From Streptomyces sp. NRRL S-118 (GTDB lineage Bacteria > Actinomycetota > Actinomycetes > Streptomycetales > Streptomycetaceae), in contig NZ_KL591010.1 in assembly GCF_000716335.1 (NCBI RefSeq), positions 195,388 through 259,387 on the forward strand: a stretch of DNA of 64,000 bases, given 5' to 3'. The position numbers and the translations under genes were made by a program. Each line of letters starts with the position of its first letter. The stretch's first letter is position 1. The notes under the pieces were generated by a model, which ran no database searches, was not told where the DNA came from, and saw nothing but the letters and a program-made list of their open reading frames with translations. Shown in pieces: positions 54,274 through 63,941 of the stretch.

Positions 54274-55008
54274 TCAGCCGGCTGCCTGGGTCACCGCGGG
54301 CGTCAGCTCACGCAGGGGCCAGGCCGGGTCTATGACCGCGTCCGGGGTGCCCTTGCGGCGCAGGAAGCTCTGGAAGTCGGCGGCCCACTGCGCGTACCAC
54401 CCGATCTGCCGCTCGTGCAGCTCCCCCGCCGTCAGCGCGCCGACCGAGGCGTGCCGCTCGGCTATGGCACGGGCCACCTGGACCGCGGCGAGCGCGTCGG
54501 CGGCCGCCTGGTGCGCGCCGTCGAGCACGACGCCGTACTCGCCGCACACCGCCTCCAGGTTCCGCTTGCCCCGCCGGTAGCGGTCGACGGCCCGGTCGAT
54601 GGTGTACGGGTCGACGACCGGCCCGATCGCCGCGCCGCCCAGCCGCTCGCTCAGGCCCGGCAGCCCGTGGCGCCGCAACTCCGCCGTGAGCAGCGTCAGG
54701 TCGAAGGCGGCGTTGTAGGCGACGACCGGCACGCCGCGCTCCCAGTACCCGACGAGGGTGCCGGCGAGCTCGTCGGCGACCTCCCGGGCGGGGCGGCCCT
54801 CGGCCGCGGCGCGCTCGCTGCTGATGCCGTGGATCGCCGAGGCCTGCGCGGGGATGAGGATGCCCGGATCGGCCAGCCACTCGCGGCGCACCACCGTCTC
54901 CCCGCCCCGTACCTCGATGACCGCGGCCGTCACGATGCGCGCTTCGAGCGGCTCCGTGCCCGTCGTCTCCAGGTCGAAGCCGACCAGCGTCTCCCCGTGC
55001 CAGCCCAT
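54274..55008 (-). CDS. DnaQ-type 3'-5' exonuclease
   Basis: A 244-residue DEDDh exonuclease. ExoI is VGFDLETTGTEP, ExoII VVAYNAAFDLTLL, ExoIII GAHQAAADALAAVQVA with the His. All four acidic residues are present. The rest (YAQWAADFQSFLRRKG) matches the Streptomyces stand-alone form. It may act in DNA repair or RNA trimming. AGGAGG precedes ATG 55008. Confidence 0.9.
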   Translation of the reverse strand: MGWHGETLVGFDLETTGTEPLEARIVTAAVIEVRGGETVVRREWLADPGILIPAQASAIHGISSERAAAEGRPAREVADELAGTLVGYWERGVPVVAYNAAFDLTLLTAELRRHGLPGLSERLGGAAIGPVVDPYTIDRAVDRYRRGKRNLEAVCGEYGVVLDGAHQAAADALAAVQVARAIAERHASVGALTAGELHERQIGWYAQWAADFQSFLRRKGTPDAVIDPAWPLRELTPAVTQAAG

Positions 55009-55119
55009 GCTGAACCTCCTTGTGGTGCGGTGGTGCGCCCCCCGTTCGGTGCACTCCCCCGTTGGCTCTTCACCTTCGCACGCACCACTGACAATCGGTC
55101 CCGCACGCCGGGACGGGGC

Positions 55120-56361
55120 TCACGAGACCGGCCGGGAGTCGGCCCACACCGACTCGAACTCCTCGCGGTACGTCTCGAACAGCCCGTGGTCGGGTTCGGG
55201 TCCCGAGGTGACGACCGGCCGTCTGCCGCCGCGCAGCACCAGCACCGGCGCCTCCATCCCGCGGGCCCGGCGCAGATAGCTCTGCACGACGGCAACGCCG
55301 TCCGGTCCGTCCCCGTCCACCAGATAGGCGGTGAAGCGGGGGGTCTCGTCGAAGACCTGGATCTCGAAGGCGCCGGGGTCGCGCAGCCGGGAGCGGACGC
55401 GTCGCATGTGGAGGATGTTCATCTCCACAGAGCGGCTCAATTCACCCTTTTTGATCCCGAGTTCCCTTTCGCGCCGTTTCACGGCGCTACTGGCTGGATT
55501 GAGGAAGAGCAGCCGTATCCGGCAGCCGGACTCGGCGAGCCGCACCAGCCGCCGCCCGGAGAAGTTCTGCACCAGCAGGTTCAGGCCTATGCCGATCGCG
55601 TCGAGGCGCCGCGCCCCGCCGAAGAGGTCCTCGGCGGGCAGCTGCCGCTGCAGCCGCACCCGGTCGGGGTGGACGGAGACCACGTCCGCGTACCGGTCCC
55701 CGACGAGGTCCTCCACCGCGTCGACCGGCAGCCGGTGCGCGGACGGCACGCCCGCGCCTCCCCCCAGGATCTCCAGCAGACGTGCGGAGGCCCGTTCCGA
55801 CTGGTCGAGCACGGTACGCGACAGGGCACGGTTGCGGGAGACCACGTTGCGGGTGACCTCCAGCTCGTCCAGGGCCAGCTCCACCTCGCGCCGGTCGTCG
55901 AAGTAGGGCTCGAAGCAGGGCCAGTGCTGGACCATCAGCTCGCGCAGCTGGGGCAGGGTGAGGAAGCTGAGCACATTGTCGTCGGCGGGGTCCAGGAGGT
56001 AGCCCTTGCGCCGCGACACCTCCCGTACGGCGACGGCCCGCTGCACCCACTCCTGTCCGGCGGGGCCGGCCGCGGCCACCACCCAGTCCTCGCCGTGGAC
56101 CGGCTCGTAGATGGGCCGCAGCACGGCGGCCACCACGGCCCGCAGCCGCTGTTCGACCAGATTCAGCCAGATGTACGCGCGCCCGGCCCGCTGGGCGCGG
56201 GTGCGCACCTCGCTCCAGGCCTCCGCGTCCCAGTCCAGCTCCGCACCGATCTCCATCGGCCGGGCGAGTGAGACCGCGCCGGGCGGGACATCAGCGGGGT
56301 CAGTGGAGTCCCCCTCATGACCTGCGTCACCTGGGGGCAGCTCCAGCCCTCCCGAGCTCAC
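55120..56361 (-). CDS. SAV2148-family HEPN-domain protein
   Basis: A 413-residue protein conserved in Streptomyces. N-terminal helical HEPN-like region (AYIWLNLVEQRLRAVVAAVL ... VQRAVAVREVSRRKGYLLDP, FLTLPQLRELMVQHWPCFEP), then a C-terminal alpha/beta part (RLDAIGIGLNLLVQNFSGRR, CRIRLLFLNPASSAVKRRER, FEIQVFDETPRFTAYLVDGD). HEPN domains often act as RNases or RNA binders; the Rx4-6H motif is not clearly visible, so activity is uncertain. GTG 56361 gives the familiar VSSGGLELPPGDAGHEG start. Confidence 0.85.
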   Translation of the reverse strand: MSSGGLELPPGDAGHEGDSTDPADVPPGAVSLARPMEIGAELDWDAEAWSEVRTRAQRAGRAYIWLNLVEQRLRAVVAAVLRPIYEPVHGEDWVVAAAGPAGQEWVQRAVAVREVSRRKGYLLDPADDNVLSFLTLPQLRELMVQHWPCFEPYFDDRREVELALDELEVTRNVVSRNRALSRTVLDQSERASARLLEILGGGAGVPSAHRLPVDAVEDLVGDRYADVVSVHPDRVRLQRQLPAEDLFGGARRLDAIGIGLNLLVQNFSGRRLVRLAESGCRIRLLFLNPASSAVKRRERELGIKKGELSRSVEMNILHMRRVRSRLRDPGAFEIQVFDETPRFTAYLVDGDGPDGVAVVQSYLRRARGMEAPVLVLRGGRRPVVTSGPEPDHGLFETYREEFESVWADSRPVS

Positions 56362-56772
56362 CCGCGCACCGCCTTCAGTCCTCCGGACACCCGTCTTCAA
56401 CGATCAAGGAAGGGTACTCCGGGAGCGGGAGGCGGTGCAGCCGGATGCACAGGCTCCTTCGCCAACCTGCTTGATGCGCCGGGCCGTTCCCGTCACCGGT
56501 ATGCGGCGGAGTGAGCGGATTCATAATGGCTGCGCCCCTGCGGCGGCTCCGTCCGGCCCCCGGCGCCGCTCCGCGCGGCCCGCCGGCGGGCCCCGGCACC
56601 CCGGGCGACGCGCCGGAACGCGAGGTTGACCGGGGCAACCGGGCGGGCGGCGGAGGATGGCCGAGGGTGGCCGGACACGGGCACCTCAGTCCTAGGAGCT
56701 CGCGCCACTTTCGTGGAGGATCTGGCTCGAACAACCCCCAGAACCCGGATCAGAAGTGGAAGAGTCTTATCT
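56362..56772. other. 411-nt divergent intergenic region
   Basis: Lies between the HEPN gene and glgX. No gene is seen. It contains a perfect 16-bp palindrome GGCCCGCCGGCGGGCC (56577-56592) in a very GC-rich segment and a -10-like CATAAT at 56522-56527, but no matching -35. It probably carries promoters for both genes. Confidence 0.5.
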
Positions 56773-58893
56773 ATGCAGGTCTGGCCGGGACAGGCGTATC
56801 CGCTCGGCGCCACGTACGACGGCGCCGGAACCAACTTCGCGGTCTTCTCCGAGGCCGCCGACCGGGTCGAGTTGTGCCTTCTGCACGACGACGGCTCAGA
56901 AACCGCGGTGGAACTGCGCGAGACCGACGCGTTCGTACGGCACGCGTACCTGCCCGGCGTGATGCCGGGGCAGCGGTACGGGTTCCGGGTCCACGGGCCG
57001 TACGCGCCGGAGCACGGGCAGCGCTGCAACTCCGCGAAACTGCTCCTCGACCCGTACGCGCGGGCGGTCGCCGGCGCCGTCGACTGGGGTGAGGCGGTGT
57101 ACGGCTACCACTTCGGCAGACCGGACTCCCGCAACGACCTCGACTCGGCGCCGCACATGATGGCCTCCGTCGTGGTCAACCCCTACTTCGACTGGGGCGA
57201 CGACCGCCCGCCCCGTACGGACTACCACCGGACCGTGATCTACGAGGCCCACGTCAAGGGCCTGACGATGCTCCATCCGGCCCTGCCGGACGAGCTGCGC
57301 GGGACGTACGCGGGCCTCGCCCATCCGGCGGTGATCGAGCACCTGACCGAACTGGGGGTGACGGCGCTCGAATTGATGCCGGTCCACCAGTTCGTCAACG
57401 ACCACCGGCTGGTGGACACGGGCCTGGCGAACTACTGGGGCTACAACACCATCGGCTTCTTCGCCCCCCACAACGCGTACGCGTCCTGGGGAGACCGGGG
57501 CCAGCAGGTGCTGGAGTTCAAGTCGGCGGTGCGCGCGCTGCACCAGGCGGGCATCGAGGTCATCCTGGACGTGGTCTACAACCACACCGCCGAGGGCAAC
57601 CACCTGGGCCCGACACTCTCCTTCCGGGGCCTGGACAACGCCTCGTACTACCGCCTCGCCGACAATCCCCGGTACTACATGGACACCACCGGAACCGGGA
57701 ACTCGCTGCTCATGCGGTCGCCGCACGTGCTGCAGCTGATCATGGACTCGCTGCGGTACTGGGTGACGGAGATGCACGTCGACGGATTCCGCTTCGACCT
57801 GGCGGCGACCCTCGCCCGCCAGTTCCACGAGGTGGACCGGCTGTCGTCCTTCTTCGACCTGGTGCAGCAGGACCCGGTGGTCAGCCAGGTCAAGCTGATC
57901 GCGGAGCCGTGGGACGTCGGCGAGGGCGGCTACCAGGTGGGCAACTTCCCGCCCCTGTGGACCGAGTGGAACGGCAAGTACCGGGACACCGTGCGCGACC
58001 TGTGGCGGGGCGAGCCGCGCACACTCGCCGAGTTCGCCTCGCGGCTCACCGGCTCCTCGGACCTGTACCAGGACGACGGGCGGCGCCCCCTCGCCTCGGT
58101 GAACTTCGTGACCTGCCACGACGGCTTCACGCTGCGCGACCTGGTCTCGTACAACGACAAGCACAACGAGGCGAACGGCGAGGGCAACCGCGACGGCGAG
58201 AGCTACAACCGCTCGTGGAACTGCGGCACGGAGGGCGACACCGACGACGAGGGCGTGCGCGAGCTGCGGATGCGGCAGATGCGCAACTTCATCGCCACCC
58301 TGATGCTGTCGCAGGGCGTGCCGATGCTGAGCCACGGCGACGAGTTCGGGCGCACCCAGGGCGGCAACAACAACGCGTACTGCCAGGACAACGAGATCGC
58401 CTGGGTGCACTGGCCCGACCAGGACGCGGACGAGGCCAGGTCGCTGCTGGAGTTCACCCGTTCGATGGTGTGGCTGCGGCGCGACCACCCGGTCTTCCGG
58501 CGGCGCCGCTTCTTCCACGGGCGGCCGGTGGAGGGTACGCACGACGAGCTGTCGGACATCTCCTGGTTCACCCCGGAGGGTGAGGAGATGGGCGTACGGG
58601 ACTGGCAGGCGGCGCACGCGAAGGCCCTGTCGGTGTTCCTGAACGGGAGCGCGATCTCCGAGCCGGGCCCGCGCGGGGAGCGCATCGCGGACGACTCGTT
58701 CCTGCTGATGTTCAACGCCAGCGCCGAGGATCTGGAGTTCGTCGTTCCGGTGAACCACGGGCGCCAGTGGCAGGTGGTGGTCGACACGGCCGTCCCCGAG
58801 GGCATCGAGCCCGGACAGGGCGCGAAGGTGGCGGCCGGCGACCGGCTCACGCTGATCGGCCGCAGCCTGACGGTCCTGCGCCGTCCCGGTTAG
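56773..58893 (+). CDS. glgX: Glycogen debranching enzyme
   Basis: A 706-residue GH13 enzyme that hydrolyses alpha-1,6 branches of limit dextrin. N-terminal CBM48 (YPLGATYDGAGTNFAVFSEA), then the catalytic barrel: VILDVVYNHTAEGNH, nucleophile Asp in VDGFRFDLAATL, acid Glu in LIAEPWDVG, and transition-state Asp in VTCHDGFTLRDL. Length and order match GlgX/TreX. It heads the trehalose cluster and releases linear maltodextrins for TreY. ATG 56773 is supported by GGAAGAG upstream. Confidence 0.95.
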   Translation: MQVWPGQAYPLGATYDGAGTNFAVFSEAADRVELCLLHDDGSETAVELRETDAFVRHAYLPGVMPGQRYGFRVHGPYAPEHGQRCNSAKLLLDPYARAVAGAVDWGEAVYGYHFGRPDSRNDLDSAPHMMASVVVNPYFDWGDDRPPRTDYHRTVIYEAHVKGLTMLHPALPDELRGTYAGLAHPAVIEHLTELGVTALELMPVHQFVNDHRLVDTGLANYWGYNTIGFFAPHNAYASWGDRGQQVLEFKSAVRALHQAGIEVILDVVYNHTAEGNHLGPTLSFRGLDNASYYRLADNPRYYMDTTGTGNSLLMRSPHVLQLIMDSLRYWVTEMHVDGFRFDLAATLARQFHEVDRLSSFFDLVQQDPVVSQVKLIAEPWDVGEGGYQVGNFPPLWTEWNGKYRDTVRDLWRGEPRTLAEFASRLTGSSDLYQDDGRRPLASVNFVTCHDGFTLRDLVSYNDKHNEANGEGNRDGESYNRSWNCGTEGDTDDEGVRELRMRQMRNFIATLMLSQGVPMLSHGDEFGRTQGGNNNAYCQDNEIAWVHWPDQDADEARSLLEFTRSMVWLRRDHPVFRRRRFFHGRPVEGTHDELSDISWFTPEGEEMGVRDWQAAHAKALSVFLNGSAISEPGPRGERIADDSFLLMFNASAEDLEFVVPVNHGRQWQVVVDTAVPEGIEPGQGAKVAAGDRLTLIGRSLTVLRRPG

Positions 58894-58920
58894 GCGGGAG
58901 GCGGGGCACGGAGGCGGGGC

Positions 58921-58962
58921 GGGGGCGTGCGCGGACGGGCCGGACGGGCCGCGCACGCCCCC
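58921..58962 (+). terminator. Strong hairpin between glgX and treY
   Basis: GGGGGCGTGCGCGG (58921-58934) and CCGCGCACGCCCCC (58949-58962) form a perfect 14-bp stem with a 14-nt loop, starting 28 nt after the glgX stop. This implies that treY has its own promoter in 58963-59071. Confidence 0.75.
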
Positions 58963-59071
58963 CGCTGCTGTCCCCGGTCCCGCCGAACACCATGCGAACG
59001 CGACGTAGCGACAGGCGTAAATCGCATGAAGTGATGACACGGAAGCCGCCCAAGCGGGTACGTACGTTCGC

Positions 59072-61417
59072 ATGACGCCCAACTCGACCTATCGGCTCCA
59101 GATCCAGCCGGACTTCCCCTTCCCGGCAGCCGGGGAAGCGGTGCCGTACCTCGCCTCGCTCGGGGTGTCGCACCTCCACCTGTCGCCCGTCCTGGAAGCG
59201 GTACCCGGCTCGACGCACGGGTACGACGTCACCGACCACAGCCGGGTGCGGGAGGAGCTGGGCGGCGAGGAGGGGCTGCGGGCCCTCGCGCGCACCGCCC
59301 GCGCGCACGGCCTCGGCCTGGTGGTGGACCTGGTCCCCAACCACATGGCCGCCGCGCCGCGCCACAACCGAGCACTGTGGGAGGTACTGCGGGAGGGTCC
59401 GGCGTCCCCGTACGCCCGCTGGTTCGACATCGACTGGACGGCGGGCGGCGGCAAGGTACTGCTGCCGGTCCTGGGCGGGCGGATCGGCGACGAGCTGGCC
59501 CGGATGCGCGTCGAGGACGGCGCACTGCACTACGGGGAGCAGCGGTTCCCCCTGCGGCCCGGTACGGAGGGCCTGGCGCTGCCGGAGCTGCTGGACGCCC
59601 AGTGGTACCGGCTCGGGTGGTGGCGGCTGGCGCGCACGGAGCTCAACTACCGGCGGTTCTTCACCATCTCGGACCTCATCGGGGTGCGGGTGGAGGACCC
59701 TGAGGTCTTCGCCGCGACCCACGCCAAGATCCTGGAGCTGGTGCGGGACGGGGTGGTCGAGGGGCTGCGGATCGACCATCCGGACGGCCTCGCGGACCCG
59801 GAGGGCTATCTGCGGGAGCTGGCGGAGGCGACCGGCGGGGCGTGCTGGACGGTCGTCGAGAAGATCCTCACCGGTGACGAGCGGCTGCCCGCGTCCTGGC
59901 CGGTGGCGGGCACCACGGGGTACGACGCGCTGTACCGCGTCGACGGGCTCTTCGTCGACCCGGCCGGCGCGGCGGAGATGGCGGATCTGTACCGGCGGTA
60001 CGCGAACCCGGCCGGCGACCGGGGCGGCCACTGGGAGCCCACGGCGCGCCGCGCCGCCTACAAGGTGGTGACGCACGCGCTCGCCGCGGAGGTGGCCTTC
60101 CTGACCCGGACGGCCGGCCGGATCTGCGCCGCCGACCCGGCGCTGCGCGACCACGCCCCCTGGGCTCTGCGCGCGGCGGTCCGGGAGCTGCTCATCCGGG
60201 TGCCGGTCTACCGGCCGTACGGGACCGGAGCCGAGGACGTGCTGAGCGCGGAGGCGGCCCGCGAGGCCAGGGAGACCTTCACGGTCCCGGAGGAGGCCGA
60301 CGCGGTGGACGTCGTGCGCGACCTGGCGCTGGGGCGGCTCGGGGACGGGCCGGACCACCGCGCGTTCCGCACCCGGTTCGCGCAGACGTCGTCGGCGCTG
60401 CGGGCCAAGTCCGTGGAGGACACGGCCTTCTACCGGTACACGCCCCTGGTATCGGCGAACGAGGTGGGCGGCGAGCCGGGCAGGCCGGCCGTGGGGCCGG
60501 ACGACTTCCACGCGTACTGCGCCCGCCTCGCCCGCGACTGGCCGGCCACCGGAACGGTGCTGTCCACGCACGACACCAAGCGCAGCGCGGACGTGCGGGC
60601 GCGGATCGCGGTGCTGTCCGAGTGCCCGCAGCGGTGGGCGAAGCTCCTCGACGACGTGGCCGGGAGGACGGCGGTGCCCGCCCCGGACGGACAGCTGGCG
60701 TGGGTGGGGTGGCAGACGGCTTTCGGCCTCGGGCCGGCCGGTCCGGAACGACTGGGGCAGGCCCTGCTGAAGTCCGTGCGGGAGGCGGGGCTGCACACCG
60801 GCTGGACGGAGCCCGACCCGGCCTACGAGCAGGCCGTCGCGGACTTCACGGCCGCGGGTCCCGCCGGGCCGCCGCAGTACACGGTGGACCTGCTGGCGCG
60901 TGAACTGGACCCCTGCGTCCGGGCCAACGTACTGGGCGCGGCGCTGGTCCACCTGACCATGCCGGGCGTGCCGGACGTCTACCAGGGCTCCGAGCGGGAG
61001 TACCGGGCGCTGGTCGACCCGGACAACCGCGATCCGTTCCGGGAGGGCCCGCCCGACGAGAAGACGGCACTCACGCGGGCGGCGCTGGGGCTGCGGCGCC
61101 GTCTCCCGGAGGTGTTCGGCGCGGCGGGGACGTACGAGCCGCTGGTCGCGTCGGGTCCGGCGGCGGGGCACTGCGTGGCGTTCTGCCGCTCCGGGCGGGT
61201 GGTCACCGCGGTGACCCGGCTGTCGCTGCGGCTGGCGGAGGGCGGGGGCTGGGCCGGCACGACGCTGCGGCTGCCGCCGGGGCGGTGGTACGACGCCCTG
61301 GACACCTCCTCCGGGACGGGGTTCGGCGGGGCCGTGGAGCTGGAGGAGTTGTTCGCCGAGCGGCCGGTGGCGCTGCTGACGCGGGATCAGCAGGCGGAGC
61401 CGGGGTCAGCGGGCTGA
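59072..61417 (+). CDS. treY: Malto-oligosyltrehalose synthase
   Basis: A 781-residue GH13 isomerase that turns the reducing end of maltodextrins into a trehalosyl unit. STYRLQIQPDFPF start, VDLVPNHMA, nucleophile Asp in GLRIDHPDGLADP, acid Glu in WTVVEKILTGDE, and Asp in LSTHDTKRSADVR, plus the NVLGAALVHLTMPGVPDVYQ closing region. The product is cut by TreZ, encoded 770 nt downstream on the same strand. Its 3' end overlaps the antisense FHA gene by 12 bp. Confidence 0.95.
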   Translation: MTPNSTYRLQIQPDFPFPAAGEAVPYLASLGVSHLHLSPVLEAVPGSTHGYDVTDHSRVREELGGEEGLRALARTARAHGLGLVVDLVPNHMAAAPRHNRALWEVLREGPASPYARWFDIDWTAGGGKVLLPVLGGRIGDELARMRVEDGALHYGEQRFPLRPGTEGLALPELLDAQWYRLGWWRLARTELNYRRFFTISDLIGVRVEDPEVFAATHAKILELVRDGVVEGLRIDHPDGLADPEGYLRELAEATGGACWTVVEKILTGDERLPASWPVAGTTGYDALYRVDGLFVDPAGAAEMADLYRRYANPAGDRGGHWEPTARRAAYKVVTHALAAEVAFLTRTAGRICAADPALRDHAPWALRAAVRELLIRVPVYRPYGTGAEDVLSAEAAREARETFTVPEEADAVDVVRDLALGRLGDGPDHRAFRTRFAQTSSALRAKSVEDTAFYRYTPLVSANEVGGEPGRPAVGPDDFHAYCARLARDWPATGTVLSTHDTKRSADVRARIAVLSECPQRWAKLLDDVAGRTAVPAPDGQLAWVGWQTAFGLGPAGPERLGQALLKSVREAGLHTGWTEPDPAYEQAVADFTAAGPAGPPQYTVDLLARELDPCVRANVLGAALVHLTMPGVPDVYQGSEREYRALVDPDNRDPFREGPPDEKTALTRAALGLRRRLPEVFGAAGTYEPLVASGPAAGHCVAFCRSGRVVTAVTRLSLRLAEGGGWAGTTLRLPPGRWYDALDTSSGTGFGGAVELEELFAERPVALLTRDQQAEPGSAG

Positions 61418-61963
61418 GCGCGCGGTGAGGCGGAACCCCATCCGCCCGAACGTCACCAGGTCGCCGTCCTGGACGGCGACCGTGCCGGTGACGCGACGGC
61501 CGTTGACGGTGGTGCCGTTGGTGGAGCCGAGGTCCCGCAGCACCCACAGGCCGTCCTGGAGCCGCAGTTCGGCGTGCATGCGGGAGACCGTCTCGTGGCT
61601 GAGCCGCAGCCCGTTGGCCGGGTCGCGGCCTATGCGCAGTGGAGTGGGGCCGGGCTCGGGCAGCAGCAGCTTCGGCAGCCGCTCCGCCTGCCACGCCCGC
61701 CCCAGCCGCGCGGTGAAGCGGGACATCCGCTCGACGGCGCCGAACACCCGATCGACCCACCGGCCGTCGGAGGGCAGGTCGGCGGTGAGCGCGGCCAGTT
61801 CGTCGGCACGGCGGGCGGTCAGGACCAGTTCCATGCGCCGCAGGAACGTGTCGTGCGAGAGCATGCCCTGCGCGGCGCCCTCACGGAGCATCCCCAGCGC
61901 ACGGTCCCGTTCGGCGTCGGTCGGCCGGGCGGGGTACGGCTGGAACTCGAAGGACGACGTCAC
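61406..61963 (-). CDS. DUF1707 and FHA domain protein
   Basis: A 185-residue protein: N-terminal DUF1707 (PARPTDAERDRALGMLREGA, LSHDTFLRRMELVLTARRAD), a linker, then an FHA domain (LRIGRDPANGLRLSHETVSR, LRDLGSTNGTTVNGRRV). FHA domains bind phosphothreonine, so it probably reads a Ser/Thr kinase signal. It is antisense between treY and treZ. The GTG at 61963 has a weak ribosome site. Confidence 0.9.
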   Translation of the reverse strand: MTSSFEFQPYPARPTDAERDRALGMLREGAAQGMLSHDTFLRRMELVLTARRADELAALTADLPSDGRWVDRVFGAVERMSRFTARLGRAWQAERLPKLLLPEPGPTPLRIGRDPANGLRLSHETVSRMHAELRLQDGLWVLRDLGSTNGTTVNGRRVTGTVAVQDGDLVTFGRMGFRLTARSAR

Positions 61964-62186
61964 AGGGGCGATTGTCCGCCCGGGCGGCCCGGGGTGTCCA
62001 GACAGGGCTCCGTTGTCGGACCCCGTTGGTACGGTCTTGGAACGTGCGGGGCCGGGGCTCGGTGTCCGGCGCGTGCGGGGGTGCACCGACCGCGACGCGA
62101 CCGGGGCGTTCGGCCAAGTGTCGTGCTTCCCGTTCTGGATCTTGCCAGGATGGGAGTACCGGGGGACGACGACGAGGGGATCGCCA
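61964..62186. promoter_or_regulatory. Divergent promoter region of the FHA gene and treZ
   Basis: 223 nt with no gene. It must hold the promoters for treZ and the FHA gene; no clear -35/-10 pair is seen. GAGGGG at 62175-62180 is the treZ ribosome site. Confidence 0.5.
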
Positions 62187-63941
62187 GTGCTGTTCGACGT
62201 ATGGGCGCCTGAGGCGGAGGAACGGGTCGAGCTCCATGTGGAAGGTGCCCTGCACCCCATGGCGCGCGATGCGCAGCGGGACGGCTGGTGGACCGTCGAG
62301 GCCGAGGCGGGTCCGGGCGCGCGGTACGGGTTCGCGCTGGACGGCGGGCCGGTGCTGCCGGATCCGCGCTCGCGCCGCCAGCCGGACGGCCCCGACGGGC
62401 GGAGCGCCGTGGTGGACCTCGGCGCGTACGCGTGGCGGCACCCGTCGCCGTCGCGCGGACTGCGCGGTGCCGTGCTGTACGAGCTGCACGTCGGCACGTA
62501 CACCCGCGAGGGCACCCTGGACGCGGCGGCCGGGCGGCTGGCCCACCTCGTCGACCTGGGCGTCACCCATGTGGAGCTGATGCCGCTCTGTCCCTTCCCC
62601 GGCCGTCACGGCTGGGGGTACGAGGGGGTGTCGCTGTGGGCGGTGCACGAGCCGTACGGGGGGCCGGAGGCGCTGCAGCGCTTCGTCGACACGGCGCACG
62701 GCCTCGGCCTCGGCGTGGTGCTGGACGTGGTCCACAACCACCTGGGCCCCTCGGGCAATTACCTGCCGGCCTTCGGCCCCTACTTCACCGACACGCACCA
62801 CACCCCGTGGGGGGCCGCGGTGAACCTGGACGCGCCCGGCTCGGACGAGGTCCGGGCGTACCTGCTGGGCAGCGCCCTGGGCTGGCTGCGCGACTTCCGG
62901 ATCGACGGGCTGCGGCTGGACGCGGTGCACGCGCTCGCCGACACGCGGGCGCTGCCGTTCCTGGAGGAGCTGTCGGCCGCCGTGGACGAGCTCGCCGCCG
63001 AGCAGGGCCGTGAGCTGTTCCTGATCGCCGAGTCGGACCTGTGCGATCCGCGGACGACCACACCGCGGGAGGAGGGCGGCCTCGGCCTGCACGCCCAGTG
63101 GAACGACGACTTCCACCACGCCCTGCACACCGCGCTCACGGGCGAGGCCCAGGGCTACTACGCGGACTTCGCGCGGGCCCCGCTCGCGGCGCTCGCCAAG
63201 ACGGTCCAGCACGTCTTCTTCCACGACGGCACGTACTCCACCTTCCGGGGCCGTACGCACGGCCGGCCGGTCGACCGCGAGCGGACGCCCGCCCACCGCT
63301 TCCTGGGGTACGCGCAGAACCACGACCAGATCGGCAACCGTGCCACCGGCGACCGGCTGTCGGCCTCCTGCTCCCCCGGTCTCCTCGCGTGCGCGGCGGC
63401 GGTGGTACTGACCGGGCCGTCCACGCCGATGCTGTTCATGGGCGAGGAGTGGGGCGCGGGCACGCCCTGGCAGTTCTTCACCGACCACACGGACCCGGGG
63501 CTCGCCGAGGCCGTACGGCGCGGCCGCCGGCGGGAGTTCGCGGCGCACGGGTGGGCGGAGGAGGACGTCCCCGATCCGCAGGACCCGGCGACGCGAGAGC
63601 GGTCCTGCCTGGACTGGTCGGAGCCGGAGCGGGACCCGCACGCGCGGCTGCTGGCCTGGCACCGCGAGCTGATCGCGCTGCGCGCCGCCCAGCCCGATCT
63701 GACCGATCCGGACCTGGCGGCGATCCGTGTCTCCTTCGACGAGTCGGCGCGCCTGCTGGCGTACCGGCGGGGCGACCTGCGGGTCGTGGTCAACTTCGCG
63801 AAGGAACCGGCGGAGGTGCCGCTGGGCGCTCCGGCGCGGGTGCTGGCGGCGTGGGAGCCGGTCGAGGCCCCGGACGGCGAGGGCGTGCTGCGGCTCCCGC
63901 CGGAGTCCTGCGTGGTCCTGACGGACGCCATGGAGCGGTGA
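62187..63941 (+). CDS. treZ: Malto-oligosyltrehalose trehalohydrolase
   Basis: A 584-residue GH13 enzyme releasing free trehalose from the TreY product. N-terminal Ig-like domain (VWAPEAEERVELHVEG), VLDVVHNHLGPSGNY, nucleophile Asp in IDGLRLDAVHALAD, acid Glu in LIAESDLCDP, and Asp in AQNHDQIGNRATGDRL. GTG 62187 follows GAGGGG by about 6 nt. With GlgX and TreY it gives the complete glycogen-to-trehalose route. The last 59 nt of the window after it hold nothing recognisable. Confidence 0.95.
   Translation: MLFDVWAPEAEERVELHVEGALHPMARDAQRDGWWTVEAEAGPGARYGFALDGGPVLPDPRSRRQPDGPDGRSAVVDLGAYAWRHPSPSRGLRGAVLYELHVGTYTREGTLDAAAGRLAHLVDLGVTHVELMPLCPFPGRHGWGYEGVSLWAVHEPYGGPEALQRFVDTAHGLGLGVVLDVVHNHLGPSGNYLPAFGPYFTDTHHTPWGAAVNLDAPGSDEVRAYLLGSALGWLRDFRIDGLRLDAVHALADTRALPFLEELSAAVDELAAEQGRELFLIAESDLCDPRTTTPREEGGLGLHAQWNDDFHHALHTALTGEAQGYYADFARAPLAALAKTVQHVFFHDGTYSTFRGRTHGRPVDRERTPAHRFLGYAQNHDQIGNRATGDRLSASCSPGLLACAAAVVLTGPSTPMLFMGEEWGAGTPWQFFTDHTDPGLAEAVRRGRRREFAAHGWAEEDVPDPQDPATRERSCLDWSEPERDPHARLLAWHRELIALRAAQPDLTDPDLAAIRVSFDESARLLAYRRGDLRVVVNFAKEPAEVPLGAPARVLAAWEPVEAPDGEGVLRLPPESCVVLTDAMER

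Noticed and set aside
56577..56592. 16-bp palindrome GGCCCGCCGGCGGGCC as an operator
   Set aside because: Pure GC palindromes arise often by chance at this base composition and no gene is near enough.
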